Source of the DNA: Ditibartonella choladocola
Lineage (GTDB): Bacteria; Pseudomonadota; Alphaproteobacteria; Rhizobiales; Rhizobiaceae
Assembly (NCBI RefSeq): GCF_002007565.1
Contig: NZ_CP015625.1
Span: 186,001-250,000 of the forward strand
DNA length: 64,000 nucleotides
Direction: 5' to 3'
Shown: positions 8,727-17,678 of the stretch, piece after piece
How the letters are laid out: the number at the start of each line of letters is the position of its first letter
How positions within the stretch are numbered: position 1 is the first letter of the stretch
Notes under the pieces: model-generated
Told to the model about the DNA's origin: nothing
Seen by the model: only the letters and a program-made list of their open reading frames with translations
Database searches by the model: none
Position numbers and translations under genes: made by a program

Positions 8727-10085
8727 CTAACGATTTCCCGACGTGGTTACAATCTGTTTGCAGAGGCTCAAAACGTAAAATCCGAAGGCCGAACACGGCG
8801 CGAGAAGGAGCATGGACCAGTCGATAAAGTTAAAAATAATGCCGAAATTGACGCCAAGATAACTAATCGGCAAAAACAGGCTGCAAAGAGCACAAATGAA
8901 AGCTGCAAAAAATACCGAAGTGAAGTTGATTTGTTGCGAGATGAACGCGATCGCACCGACACAGCCGGAAAACACCAAACCTGCATTGATGTAGGCAAGC
9001 GGAAGGCTTGCGGTAAAAAACGAAATCGGTGGAAGTGAAAAGAGCAATGCGCGCCATAAAATTGTTCCCGATTGCCATACCGGCGGGGCACAGACAAAAA
9101 AGATGAAGAATACGAATATAGCAAAAAAGCTTCGGCTACCGTGATGGAAACGCGGTGAAGGTCGAACGATTGTCTGATAGCGTTTTCCATTAAATGGTAC
9201 GCCCAGCAAATATAAAAGTCCGCCGCCAATGATCGTGAGACTGATGGCCGTTATAAGATAAACTGCCAAAACATAAAATCCGGTTTCCTGCCAATCGGAT
9301 TTTGTCACGAAAATACTGTCGGTAATCCAGAAAATCAAAGAAATGGCGATTGTTACAATAAAAAGCCAACGCCATGTGAGCGAGCCTTGAAGGCGTAATC
9401 TGCGCACGCCGCAAAAGACAGTAAGGCTTACGAGCATGAGTCCGGCCGTATTGATTTCGCCCGAAACCGACCCGCGTGCTCCAAGATAGCTCAAACTGTC
9501 ACCCGCCATAATCCATAATGTAATGATGATATAAAGTACGGGGCCATAGATGGCATAAACAATTGCAAGTTTCACCGCATCGACAAGGCGCGGACGTTCC
9601 ATTTCCTTATAGCGACGGCTAAGGCCACTCGAATTCAGGATGAGCCAGAATACTAGACCGGCGAAAAACCAGGCTATCACCCAATAGAAAAACGATTCAT
9701 TGGAAATGCCGACATTGGCGAGAAGTTCGGGGAAAAATGTCTTCATGGCGCGAATGGAACCGTCGAAAACAAGCGCCATGATTATCGAAGTGATTAAAGA
9801 AAAACGCAGAGAAATACTTCCCCAGCTTGCGCTTCTCAAAGCAAGGATGACAGCAATCATACAAGCGGTCATAAAACTTGGAAGATAAATTTGGTAAGGC
9901 CTGAAAAAAGCTACAGTTAATGAAAAACCGAATGTTTTAAACCAGCCACCAAAAAGCAGGAAAAAAAACGACCATGCTGTAGGTAAAATGATAATGGCCG
10001 CAACGCCCACAAGCAAAGACTGGAGAATGCGGGCTTGCAAAAAACCGACGGAATGGAAGTTTATGTCGGCTTTCTTACCAATCAA
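8727..10085 (-). CDS. Polytopic membrane protein of unknown function
   Basis: 452 residues, probably translated from a TTG at 10085 preceded by AAAAGGA at good spacing; no early ATG exists in this frame. About eleven to twelve hydrophobic helices separated by short loops, with one longer loop around residues 280-310 ('NGKRYQTIVRPSPRFHHGSRS'). There are no transporter signature motifs that I recognise. Two smaller multi-pass proteins on the same strand lie just upstream (10308-10793 and 10828-11310), suggesting a small membrane cluster, though a 220-base gap separates this gene from them. Confidence 0.55.
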   Translation of the reverse strand: MIGKKADINFHSVGFLQARILQSLLVGVAAIIILPTAWSFFFLLFGGWFKTFGFSLTVAFFRPYQIYLPSFMTACMIAVILALRSASWGSISLRFSLITSIIMALVFDGSIRAMKTFFPELLANVGISNESFFYWVIAWFFAGLVFWLILNSSGLSRRYKEMERPRLVDAVKLAIVYAIYGPVLYIIITLWIMAGDSLSYLGARGSVSGEINTAGLMLVSLTVFCGVRRLRLQGSLTWRWLFIVTIAISLIFWITDSIFVTKSDWQETGFYVLAVYLITAISLTIIGGGLLYLLGVPFNGKRYQTIVRPSPRFHHGSRSFFAIFVFFIFFVCAPPVWQSGTILWRALLFSLPPISFFTASLPLAYINAGLVFSGCVGAIAFISQQINFTSVFFAAFICALCSLFLPISYLGVNFGIIFNFIDWSMLLLAPCSAFGFYVLSLCKQIVTTSGNR

Positions 10086-10307
10086 GATAAATATCCTTTT
10101 TTCTTCTTCCCGTTATCAGAGATAGCACAAGTTTTTCTACCCATTCGAGTTTTCTTTTTGGCAAGGTAACAGGAAAACGGCTTTTACGCGGTTTCCGGAG
10201 CCTCCGGTGTTCCAAATATTAGGGTGTCACTTTTGTCCCTGTCGATATGTGGGGCTATTATAAATCAATAACGGGTTTCTTATAAAGTATGGGCCGGTTG
10301 GCTCAAA

Positions 10308-10793
10308 TCAATCAACAACAGGTTTATCAAGTCTGAAACCGGTTGCAAGAATCCAGCAAACCCAGCCGACAAAGATCCATTGGATAAAGCCATAAGAAAG
10401 GTTGCGAAGAATATTTTCACTCGTCATATGCTGCATATAGGGGCGGGACATAATAATGTAGAATATTTCAACGCAAAGACTGACCAGAATTGTACGCCAG
10501 ATAGCAGACGAAAGAGAAAGACCTAATCCCCGTGAAGGCGGGAGAGAACAAAATACACCACTTAAAAACACCGACGGCATATAATAGGAATATCCGGCCA
10601 AAAGTTTCGGGCAGGCATCATCACTAAAAACATCGAAAATTTCGACAAGCAAATTTGAACCGCCTACCCAAGGATGAAGAAGATAAGTTCCTACTATTGT
10701 TTGAACGGCCGGTCCCAGCACCAGAAAAATTGTAATAATGCCAAACCCACGCATAGGGTAGCTATAAAGAGTTGATTTATTACGATCTGTCAT
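10308..10793 (-). CDS. Four-helix membrane protein, unknown
   Basis: 161 residues from the ATG at 10793 (a GTG at 10802 is also in frame; no strong ribosome site for either). Hydrophobic helices at about 14-35, 70-85, 90-112 and 130-155. No recognisable family. It lies only about 34 bases downstream of the next gene on the same strand, so the two are probably cotranscribed. Confidence 0.5.
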   Translation of the reverse strand: MTDRNKSTLYSYPMRGFGIITIFLVLGPAVQTIVGTYLLHPWVGGSNLLVEIFDVFSDDACPKLLAGYSYYMPSVFLSGVFCSLPPSRGLGLSLSSAIWRTILVSLCVEIFYIIMSRPYMQHMTSENILRNLSYGFIQWIFVGWVCWILATGFRLDKPVVD

Positions 10794-10827
10794 AACGTTC
10801 ACAAGTCATTGCTTTGATAAATGACTT

Positions 10828-11310
10828 TTAAGGTCTCGTTCCGGTGTGTGCAAGCCAATAAATACAATAGACAAGATAAGCAAAAAAGATCGGCAAAATT
10901 ATATAGAGGAATGGTGTGAGCAACACATAGACAAGAATAGAGCCGAGCGGCAACGTAACACGTGCAAGATTAAGATAAAATGCAATCGAAATAGCACCCA
11001 CCAGATAAATTGCCACGGAATAGGACAGAACAAAAACGAGCGGCAGCTTTTTCAACTGGTAAAGATAGACTGCCGGAAAAATTGAAAAAACAGCGGCAAA
11101 CAATAGATTTTCAGCAAAGAACAGAGCGAACGCCACAACACCGTTGAAATTTTCCATCATCGCAAGGATGAAACGATCATTGAAAAACCGTGAATATAGA
11201 AAATAATTTGTCAAATAGCGACAAACGAATAATCCTATACCCCCGACGAGCGAAAAAATAAGAAAAGCTTTAATTGCCTGACTGCGCAAGACCGATCCCC
11301 CTGCTCGCAT
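10828..11310 (-). CDS. Four-helix membrane protein, unknown
   Basis: 160 residues. Helices at about 12-30, 48-72, 82-104 and 115-150; the last contains 'YVLLTPFLYIILPIFFAYLVYCIYW'-like hydrophobic sequence. Likely first gene of the membrane cluster. A short overlapping ORF of 17 codons beginning at 11323 has the better ribosome site (AGGTACTTT-ATG) and could couple translation of this gene, but this is speculative. Confidence 0.5.
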   Translation of the reverse strand: MRAGGSVLRSQAIKAFLIFSLVGGIGLFVCRYLTNYFLYSRFFNDRFILAMMENFNGVVAFALFFAENLLFAAVFSIFPAVYLYQLKKLPLVFVLSYSVAIYLVGAISIAFYLNLARVTLPLGSILVYVLLTPFLYIILPIFFAYLVYCIYWLAHTGTRP

Positions 11311-12042
11311 ATGTGATGCTCATAAAGTACCTTTCTTATGAACATAAACGAGTAATATATTAAAAGTTGTTAACAACGATTATGCTTTCGTAATTTTTTA
11401 CAATAAATCTATCAGTTAACGTCAAAACTCTTAATTTTTTTAAATTTAAACTATTTAATTAGATATTTAAAGTTAAAAAGAAATAGATAACATAAATTTA
11501 AATATTTATTGGCAAACCGGTTATAAATATAATTCTTGAAACCTAAATTTTAAATTTTGAACGATAGCGAAAAATTTATAGTTATTGAATTTACGAGAGA
11601 TAAAATGTGCCAAAAATATTCATTATTAAGTTTGAAAATAGAAGGCATAAATTTTTAAAAAATATAAACATATTATTAATAATTTAAAATCGGCAGGTGA
11701 GACTGATAATGCAGTTACCGGCATTTTTATGCGCGCATTTAAAAACAAGCGGGTCTTTTAAATAATATATAATTGAAAACGTGTATCAAATATCGGATAT
11801 ATCGGTTTACTTGAGGTGGCAGCTTATCTTTTTAAAATTTCCTCACGAAAAGGAACACGAAAAGGAAAATGAAAACGGCTGCTCACCGACCCCGAAGAGA
11901 AGGCGATTTTAACTCGTCAACGCTGTTGAATAACACCCGCGCCCGTTCGGGGAATGGCAAATACCCCTTTTATCCGGTGGCTCCGGAAAAGGGATTAGCT
12001 CCGCATAGGACAAGTATCATATCCTCATGCGAAGCATTATGA
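11311..12042. other. Very AT-rich gene-free region with hairpins near its right end
   Basis: About 730 bases. 11340-11800 is strongly AT-rich with many A/T runs and no ORF. On the right there are two imperfect inverted repeats: 11965-11993 (CCCTTTT..CCGG / CCGGAAAAGGG) and about 11998-12034 (GCTCCGCATAGGA / TCCTCATGCGAAGC with mismatches). They lie downstream of the Hsp20-DUF1150 operon and may end its transcript, though neither is followed by a clear T run. Confidence 0.45.
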
Positions 12043-12291
12043 TTATTGTAATGTAACGGTTTTCAATTCCTGATCGTTAGCGCCTTCAAGGGCTTTGGCG
12101 CGAACATCGGAAAGAATAATGGGTTCACCGCCGGCACCGAACAGTCCCCAAAGAGAAATTCCCGGTGTCATTGGCGGCATATTCGGAAACTTTTTGCTTA
12201 ATTCATCGGTCCGGATTTTGCGCAGATAAGCGATCTCGCCTTCTCCGAGTAAGGCAAATTCTTGCATAGACAAAGATTTTTCGTTTTTCAT
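12043..12291 (-). CDS. DUF1150 family protein
   Basis: 82 residues from the ATG at 12291, which has AGGAG 7 bases upstream; the in-frame ATG at 12309 overlaps the hsp20 stop and has no such site. The sequence 'EFALLGEGEIAYLRKI', 'PPMTPGISLWGLFGAGGEPIILSD' matches DUF1150, a short alphaproteobacterial family usually found next to a small heat-shock protein. It follows hsp20 by 17 bases and is almost certainly cotranscribed with it. Biochemical function unknown; a role accompanying the chaperone is inferred from context. Confidence 0.85.
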   Translation of the reverse strand: MKNEKSLSMQEFALLGEGEIAYLRKIRTDELSKKFPNMPPMTPGISLWGLFGAGGEPIILSDVRAKALEGANDQELKTVTLQ

Positions 12292-12308
12292 TTTGTTCTC
12301 CTGTCGCA

Positions 12309-12737
12309 TTACTCGTCTTCAATGGCACTGATCGTAATGCGTTTGACGCGCTTCTCGGGGGCTGGTCGTTCAAGATCTATTGAAAGTAGACCATTTTTAA
12401 GCTCTGCGGCTCCCACCTTTATACCATCCGCCAGCACAAACGCCCGCTGGAATTGACGTGAAGCAATACCCCTATGCAGATATTCAAAATCCTCATCGTC
12501 GGTTTGCCGCCCGCGGATAATCAATTGATTATCTTCTACTGTTACATCAAGGTCTTCCGGCGTAAAACCGGCAACTGCCAATGTAATTCGCAGCCGTTCG
12601 TTTGGTTCCTCACCGGACAAACGCACAATGTTATAAGGAGGATAACCCTCGCCCGACTTGCTTAAACGGTCGAGCGTTTTTTCCATTGTTTCAAAGCCTA
12701 ACAGCAACGGGTTGGAAAATGGTGTCATGCGTGTCAT
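12309..12737 (-). CDS. Small heat-shock protein, Hsp20/IbpA family
   Basis: 142 residues from the ATG at 12737 (AGAGGG upstream). The alpha-crystallin domain spans about 35-125: 'PPYNIVRLSGEEPNERLRITLAVAGFTPEDLDVTVEDNQLIIRGR' and 'YLHRGIASRQFQRAFVLADGIKVGAAELKNGLLSIDLERPAPE', followed by a C-terminal 'ITISAIEDE' with the I-x-I/V anchor-like motif. An ATP-independent holdase that binds unfolding proteins in the cytoplasm. First gene of the operon with DUF1150. Related rhizobial genes are heat induced, some through ROSE RNA thermometers; no convincing thermometer is seen here. Confidence 0.9.
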   Translation of the reverse strand: MTRMTPFSNPLLLGFETMEKTLDRLSKSGEGYPPYNIVRLSGEEPNERLRITLAVAGFTPEDLDVTVEDNQLIIRGRQTDDEDFEYLHRGIASRQFQRAFVLADGIKVGAAELKNGLLSIDLERPAPEKRVKRITISAIEDE

Positions 12738-12850
12738 AAGGTAGCCCTCTTTGAAGCGACTATTAAACAGAAAACCCGTTTTGGCATTTTCTGTCATTAG
12801 CTATTATATGGAAAGTCGAACAACGAACTTCAAGATAGGGGCTTTAAAAG

Positions 12851-13594
12851 GTGATGACGGGCGCAAGGGCTAGAAACCGGAAAGCAGAAACAGTAAAGGG
12901 AAGCGCCTATACGGACGAAGAAATCGAAGAAATTTTTCGCCGGTTTTCGGTTCAGCGACCAAATCCCAGAAGCGATCTTATCTATGAAAGTCCGTTCACT
13001 TTGCTTGTGGCAGTGGTTTTGTCTGCACAAGCAACAGACGCAAGTGTAAACAAGGCAACAAAGCCGCTTTTTGCTGTTGCCGATACAGCAGAAAAGATGG
13101 AGGCTCTCGGAGAAGACGGCATCGCCCGCTATATCCGCACGATCGGTCTATGGCGGGCAAAAGCCAAAAATGTCTATGCGCTTTCAAAAATATTGAACGA
13201 AAAATATGCCGGTAAAGTGCCTGATACCAGAGAAGCTCTAATGGCACTTCCAGGTGTCGGACGCAAAACGGCAAATGTTGTGCTTAATGTTGCTTTCAAC
13301 CAGCCGACAATGGCCGTCGACACCCATATTTTCCGGTTTTGTAACCGGACAGAACTGGCGCCGGGAAAAACGCCCGAAGAGGTAGAAAAGAAACTTGTCA
13401 AAATAATACCCGAAAAATATATGGCTCACGCCCATCATTGGCTGATTTTACATGGTCGTTACATCTGTAAAGCCCGTAAACCGGATTGTGTGCATTGTAT
13501 TATTGCCGATATTTGCAAGGCAGCCATTAAGACAAGTTCTATTCCGGCACCGCTTGTTGAAGTGAAAGGCAATGGTGCTCCGGTTCCCCTTTAA
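12851..13594 (+). CDS. nth: Endonuclease III (base-excision repair glycosylase/AP lyase)
   Basis: 247 residues with a basic N-terminal extension of about 35. The helix-hairpin-helix 'LPGVGRKTA' contains the catalytic lysine (K139), followed by the catalytic aspartate in 'VDTHIFR' (D157). The C-terminal 4Fe-4S loop C206-x6-C213-x2-C216-x5-C222 is intact. Removes oxidised pyrimidines from DNA and nicks the abasic site. Divergent from hsp20. A terminator at 13751-13786 lies about 157 bases downstream. Confidence 0.95.
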   Translation: MMTGARARNRKAETVKGSAYTDEEIEEIFRRFSVQRPNPRSDLIYESPFTLLVAVVLSAQATDASVNKATKPLFAVADTAEKMEALGEDGIARYIRTIGLWRAKAKNVYALSKILNEKYAGKVPDTREALMALPGVGRKTANVVLNVAFNQPTMAVDTHIFRFCNRTELAPGKTPEEVEKKLVKIIPEKYMAHAHHWLILHGRYICKARKPDCVHCIIADICKAAIKTSSIPAPLVEVKGNGAPVPL

Positions 13595-13750
13595 CGGAAA
13601 AAAGGTTAATCCTGTTTGCGGCAATCCGGATAGCCAATGAAATGAAAGACAAAAATTATACTTTGTCGGAATAGCAGGATCGGCATTGTTGGAAAGTCTA
13701 GTGAAATGACAGACAGCCCTGATCGGCTATGGGGGTAACTTTTATAAAAA

Positions 13751-13786
13751 TGTGCGCCCGATTTTCGGCGCACAATTGTTTTTTTG
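13751..13786 (+). terminator. Rho-independent terminator between nth and ada
   Basis: Perfect 8-bp stem TGTGCGCC / GGCGCACA, loop of 8 bases, followed by ATTGTTTTTTT. It ends 13 bases before the ada start, so ada's promoter, if separate, must overlap or precede it. Confidence 0.75.
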
Positions 13787-13798
13787 GGGCTTATATAA

Positions 13799-14857
13799 AT
13801 GGCCATGACACTTCTAACCAATAATACAGACCAGCTTTATGAAGCTCTGATAAACCGCGATCGCTCCTATGACGGGCATGTCTTTGTCTGCGTGACAACG
13901 ACAGGTATTTTTTGTCGGCTGTCGTGTCCGGCGCGAAAGCCCAAGCGGGAAAATGTCTTTTTCTGTGACAGTGTGGCTGCATGTCTCGAAGAAGGCTATC
14001 GGCCTTGCCAGAAATGCCACCCGCTGGAAGCAGGCGGCCACGTTGATCCGCTTTTTCGTCATTTGATGGCAAGACTTGATGAAAATCCCGATCACATATG
14101 GTCGGAAGACGATATTGTACGACTGGGATTTGACCCTTCCACTGTGCGGCGCATTTTCAAGCGACGTATAGGCATGACATTTCTGGAATTGGCACGCTTG
14201 AAAAGAGCAAGCCGTGGTGCAGAGCTGCTTTCCCACGGTCAACCGGTGATTGAAGCACAACTTTCCGCCGGTTACGATTCCGGCAGCGGTTTTCGCGAGG
14301 CAATTCTCAAGCTCATTGGTCATCCACCAAAAGCCATACAAAACCGCACTCTTTTAAAAGCGGCATGGATTGAAACGCCGATCGGTGAAATGCTTGCCGT
14401 CAGTGATCAACATGTCTTGCATCTCTTGGAGTTTTTCGACCGCAAGGGGCTGTTGACAGAGCTCAAGAAATTGCAGGCAGTCACCCGCTCGTCTATCAGT
14501 TTTGAAAGAACCAGTGTCATCGACAAAGTAGAAGCCGAATTGGGCGATTATTATCAGGGAAAAAGCTGCCATTTTGAAACACCGCTTGCCAAAGTTGCAG
14601 GTGGTTTTGCCCCCCTTGTCTGGGAGGCTTTGCGTCAAATACCGGCAGGAGAAACACGCTCTTACAGTGAATTGGCGCGCGCATTGGATAGACCGACAGC
14701 AGTGCGGGCGGTGGCACGGGCTAACGGGCAAAACCAGATTGCCATTATTATCCCCTGTCATCGGGTGATCGGGGCGGATGGTACGCTTACCGGTTATGCT
14801 GGCGGTTTATGGCGCAAAGACTGGCTTTTACGCCATGAAAAAAAGTATTTTGCATAA
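13799..14857 (+). CDS. ada: Ada-type O6-methylguanine-DNA methyltransferase / transcriptional activator
   Basis: 352 residues with the full three-part architecture. N-terminal Ada zinc domain with four Cys ligands C39, C43, C70, C73 (FCRLSCPAR ... CQKC); the phosphotriester-accepting Cys is expected to be C39. AraC-type helix-turn-helix at about 95-185. C-terminal MGMT domain with the '[11 protein letters not shown]' helix and the acceptor motif I-P-C320-H-R-V. Repairs methylated DNA by irreversible transfer and, once methylated, activates alkylation-response genes. The start has no strong ribosome site and directly follows the nth terminator. Confidence 0.93.
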   Translation: MAMTLLTNNTDQLYEALINRDRSYDGHVFVCVTTTGIFCRLSCPARKPKRENVFFCDSVAACLEEGYRPCQKCHPLEAGGHVDPLFRHLMARLDENPDHIWSEDDIVRLGFDPSTVRRIFKRRIGMTFLELARLKRASRGAELLSHGQPVIEAQLSAGYDSGSGFREAILKLIGHPPKAIQNRTLLKAAWIETPIGEMLAVSDQHVLHLLEFFDRKGLLTELKKLQAVTRSSISFERTSVIDKVEAELGDYYQGKSCHFETPLAKVAGGFAPLVWEALRQIPAGETRSYSELARALDRPTAVRAVARANGQNQIAIIIPCHRVIGADGTLTGYAGGLWRKDWLLRHEKKYFA

Positions 14858-14944
14858 AAGTCTGCTTGCTATTTTTGAGGCCGTGTTTTAAGAGAACCCA
14901 GTTCAAGCCGTCCGGCAGGGCATGCCGTGACGACTTTTATGCTT

Positions 14945-14968
14945 GTTCGCACTTTGGTCAGTGCGAAC
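14945..14968 (+). promoter_or_regulatory. Leader hairpin upstream of rpmI
   Basis: Perfect 8-bp inverted repeat GTTCGCAC / GTGCGAAC with an 8-base loop, ending 26 bases before the rpmI ATG. Its placement in the rpmI-rplT leader suggests a role in expression (L20 controls this operon through leader structure in other bacteria), but it could also be an attenuator after ada. No T run follows. Confidence 0.45.
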
Positions 14969-14994
14969 ATCAATCACAACAATGGAGAAGCAAA

Positions 14995-15198
14995 ATGCCC
15001 AAAATGAAGACCAAATCGGCTGCCAAAAAGCGGTTCAAAATTACCGCTACAGGCAAAATCAAGGCGGCTGCCGCAGGCAAGCAGCATGGCATGATCAAAC
15101 GTTCCAACCAGTTTTTGCGTGATGCACGTGGCACCATGGTTCTTGGTGCACCCGACGCCAAGAAAATCATCAAAAACTATTTGCCGAACGGCCTTTGA
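14995..15198 (+). CDS. rpmI: 50S ribosomal protein L35
   Basis: 67 residues beginning [17 protein letters not shown], the standard L35 start, with GGAGAAG upstream; the longer in-frame ORF from 14866 is leader. Highly basic. Part of the large ribosomal subunit. Followed after 26 bases by rplT in the conserved order. Confidence 0.97.
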   Translation: MPKMKTKSAAKKRFKITATGKIKAAAAGKQHGMIKRSNQFLRDARGTMVLGAPDAKKIIKNYLPNGL

Positions 15199-15224
15199 AA
15201 GTTAGCTCTTAAGGAGATTATGAC

Positions 15225-15626
15225 ATGGCACGCGTAAAACGCGGCGTAACTGCACACGCCAAACACAAAAAAGTTATCAAACTTGCTGAAGGTTTTTACG
15301 GACGTCGTAAAAATACAATCCGTACAGCCAAAGCTGCTGTCGACCGTTCACGGCAATATGCCTATCGCGATCGCAAAAATCGCAAGCGCAGTTTCCGCGC
15401 ATTGTGGATCCAGCGTATCAATGCCGCTGTCCGTCTTGAGGGCTTGACCTATGGCCGTTTCATTGACGGTCTTGCCAAGGCAGGAATCGAGATCGACCGC
15501 AAGGTTCTTTCAGATATTGCTATTCATGAGCCTGCAACATTCTCCAAGCTTGTTGCTTCGGCAAAAAAGGCATTGGAATATTTGAAGAAAACCACACCGA
15601 ATGCTTTTGAAGGCGCCGTCAAGTAA
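15225..15626 (+). CDS. rplT: 50S ribosomal protein L20
   Basis: 133 residues, [21 protein letters not shown] at the N-terminus and the globular RNA-binding domain from about 60 ('[44 protein letters not shown]'). Binds 23S rRNA early in assembly and in many bacteria represses its own operon. Ribosome site AAGGAG. A terminator follows within 40 bases. Confidence 0.97.
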   Translation: MARVKRGVTAHAKHKKVIKLAEGFYGRRKNTIRTAKAAVDRSRQYAYRDRKNRKRSFRALWIQRINAAVRLEGLTYGRFIDGLAKAGIEIDRKVLSDIAIHEPATFSKLVASAKKALEYLKKTTPNAFEGAVK

Positions 15627-15665
15627 GCCGGTCGCGTTCCTTTAAAAAACAGAACATTCTTTCGG

Positions 15666-15699
15666 AACCCGCACTGGTTAAAACCGGTTGCGGGTTTTT
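15666..15699 (+). terminator. Rho-independent terminator after rplT
   Basis: AACCCGC / GCGGGTT stem with an inner ACTGGTT / AACCGGT helix, followed by TTTTTG. Confidence 0.85.
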
Positions 15700-15713
15700 G
15701 TTTTCGAGGCGTT

Positions 15714-16535
15714 ATGAGCGAGATAAATCCTTTGATATCCAAGCCATTGAGCGATTCTGACAAGAAGCTTTTTCAATCTTGTGAGGGTAAGCGCATTGCC
15801 AGCGTCATGCGTGAGGGCAAAAAGGTCTGGGTCAAACGGCAGGGAATCGAAAAGCGCCCGTGGGGCAAGCGGCTTCATAGCGGTTTATCGTTTTTATTAC
15901 CGGCAGCTTTTATGAAATCTTCGCCTTTGCGTGATCCGCTTGCCATGAACGGGCAGGAAATACGCAAAATTGAAAAGTTCAGGAAGGCAGGTATCGCTGT
16001 TCCCGAAATTCTTGCTGTCGACGGACCTGCTTTGATGATTTCCGATGTCGGACAAACGGTGCAAAAACGCCTTGATTTTTTGAAAAAGAACGATGTTGAC
16101 GCACACGAAAAATTATTGGTTCAATGCGGTGAAGCTTTGGGCAGAGTACATCACGCCGGACTTGTCCACGGCAGGCCGCATCCGCGTGATATGTTTATGG
16201 CAGGAAACGAGTTGGGGTTTTTCGATTTCGAGGAAGAGCCGGAAGCAGTGATGCCAATTGCCGCAGCTCAGGCGCGTGACGCGTGGTTGTTATTTTTTCA
16301 AGTGTCGGCACAATCACTTGAAAAAAACAAAACCGATAATGCGGCTTTTGACGCGTGGAAAAAACAGGTTTCTCCTGAAACCTTGAAACAACTTGAAAAA
16401 ATTGTCCGGTTTTTTTCTATTTTTATTACTCCGTTAAAGTTGGCCAGGTTTATTTATCTTGGTGGCGATGGCAAACGTATGTTAAGCGCTATGGAGTTTC
16501 TTTCTTCCAATTTGAAAAACAGACATCCACTTTAA
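15714..16535 (+). CDS. Kinase-fold protein (lipopolysaccharide-kinase/RIO-like), putative
   Basis: 273 residues. Features of an eukaryotic-like kinase core are visible: a possible ATP lysine in 'VWVKRQG' (K41), 'GEALGRVHHAGLVHGRPHPRD' (catalytic-loop position, H152 to D159) and 'LGFFDFEEEPE' in place of DFG (D171). The canonical HxDxxxxN catalytic loop is replaced by H-G-R-P-H-P-R-D, so whether it phosphorylates anything is open. A C-terminal helical region follows. It lies between rplT and pheS and ends 15 bases before pheS. Alternatives are an InaA/RfaP-type sugar kinase or a pseudokinase. Confidence 0.6.
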   Translation: MSEINPLISKPLSDSDKKLFQSCEGKRIASVMREGKKVWVKRQGIEKRPWGKRLHSGLSFLLPAAFMKSSPLRDPLAMNGQEIRKIEKFRKAGIAVPEILAVDGPALMISDVGQTVQKRLDFLKKNDVDAHEKLLVQCGEALGRVHHAGLVHGRPHPRDMFMAGNELGFFDFEEEPEAVMPIAAAQARDAWLLFFQVSAQSLEKNKTDNAAFDAWKKQVSPETLKQLEKIVRFFSIFITPLKLARFIYLGGDGKRMLSAMEFLSSNLKNRHPL

Positions 16536-16550
16536 AGAACAGGCAAAGAC

Positions 16551-17636
16551 ATGAACGATATTGATAGTCTGGAAAAAGAAATCTGTGCGGCAATCGACGC
16601 TGCACAAGACGAGCAGGCACTGGAAGCAGTGCGTGTCGGTGCCCTCGGTAAAAAGGGTAATGTTTCGGAAAAACTTAAAAGCCTTGGTGGTATGAGCGCA
16701 GAAGAGCGCCAGAAAGCCGGACCGGTGATAAATGGTTTGAAAAATCGGGTTTTAGAGCTTCTGGGTGAAAAACGCACGGCACTGAAGCGTGCAGCAACGG
16801 AGGCGCGGCTTAAAAACGAAACAGTCGATGTTACATTGCCGGTTCGCCTTTCCCCCGAAGCGCGTGGTCGTATCCATCCTATTTCGCAGGTGATTGACGA
16901 GATCACCGCAATTTACGCCGATATGGGCTTTTCTATTGCCGAAGGGCCGGACATCGAGACCGATTATTATAACTTTACCGCACTCAACTTTCCGGAAGGC
17001 CATCCCGCCCGCGAAATGCATGATACTTTCTTTTTCAATCCCGACGGGAAAGGCGAAAAGCGGCTTTTGCGCACGCATACATCGCCTGTTCAGGTTCGTA
17101 CGATGGAAAAGCAAAAACCGCCAATCCGCATTATCATTCCGGGGAAAACCTATCGTATGGATTCGGACGCCACCCATTCGCCGATGTTCCATCAGGTAGA
17201 AGGGCTGGTTGTCGATAAAAAGTCGACCATTGCCAATATTATGTGGGTGCATGAAGAATTTTGTAAGGCGTTTTTTGAAGTGCCTTCGTTGAAGATGCGT
17301 TTTCGCCCTTCGTTCTTTCCATTCACCGAACCTTCTATGGAAGTCGATATTCAATGTGACCGCTCCGGTACAGAAGTAAAATTCGGCGAGGGCAATGACT
17401 GGCTCGAAATATTGGGCTGCGGCATGGTGCACCCGAATGTGTTGAAAAATGTCGGTTTCGATCCTGATGAATATCAGGGCTTTGCCTGGGGAATGGGAAT
17501 CGACCGTATCGCCATGTTGAAATATGGCATGCCGGATTTGCGGGCATTTTTTGATGCCGATATACGTTGGATCCAACATTACGGTTTCCGTCCGCTTGAT
17601 GTGCCGACGCTTTTTGGCGGTCTCAGCAATTCATAA
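16551..17636 (+). CDS. pheS: Phenylalanyl-tRNA synthetase alpha subunit
   Basis: 361 residues. The N-terminal coiled-coil domain (about 1-95) is followed by the class II core: motif 1 around '[19 protein letters not shown]', motif 2 '[25 protein letters not shown]', and the glycine-rich motif 3 '[22 protein letters not shown]'. Charges tRNA-Phe as an alpha2beta2 complex with PheT, encoded 42 bases downstream. Confidence 0.97.
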   Translation: MNDIDSLEKEICAAIDAAQDEQALEAVRVGALGKKGNVSEKLKSLGGMSAEERQKAGPVINGLKNRVLELLGEKRTALKRAATEARLKNETVDVTLPVRLSPEARGRIHPISQVIDEITAIYADMGFSIAEGPDIETDYYNFTALNFPEGHPAREMHDTFFFNPDGKGEKRLLRTHTSPVQVRTMEKQKPPIRIIIPGKTYRMDSDATHSPMFHQVEGLVVDKKSTIANIMWVHEEFCKAFFEVPSLKMRFRPSFFPFTEPSMEVDIQCDRSGTEVKFGEGNDWLEILGCGMVHPNVLKNVGFDPDEYQGFAWGMGIDRIAMLKYGMPDLRAFFDADIRWIQHYGFRPLDVPTLFGGLSNS

Positions 17637-17678
17637 ACTCACACCCGCGTCTTGCGTTTTGAAAAGAGGTTTTGAACA

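Noticed and set aside
12738-12800. RNA thermometer (ROSE or fourU type) before hsp20
   Set aside because: No UUGCU-like or UUUU stretch pairing with the AGAGGG ribosome site could be drawn convincingly; a folding calculation would be needed.
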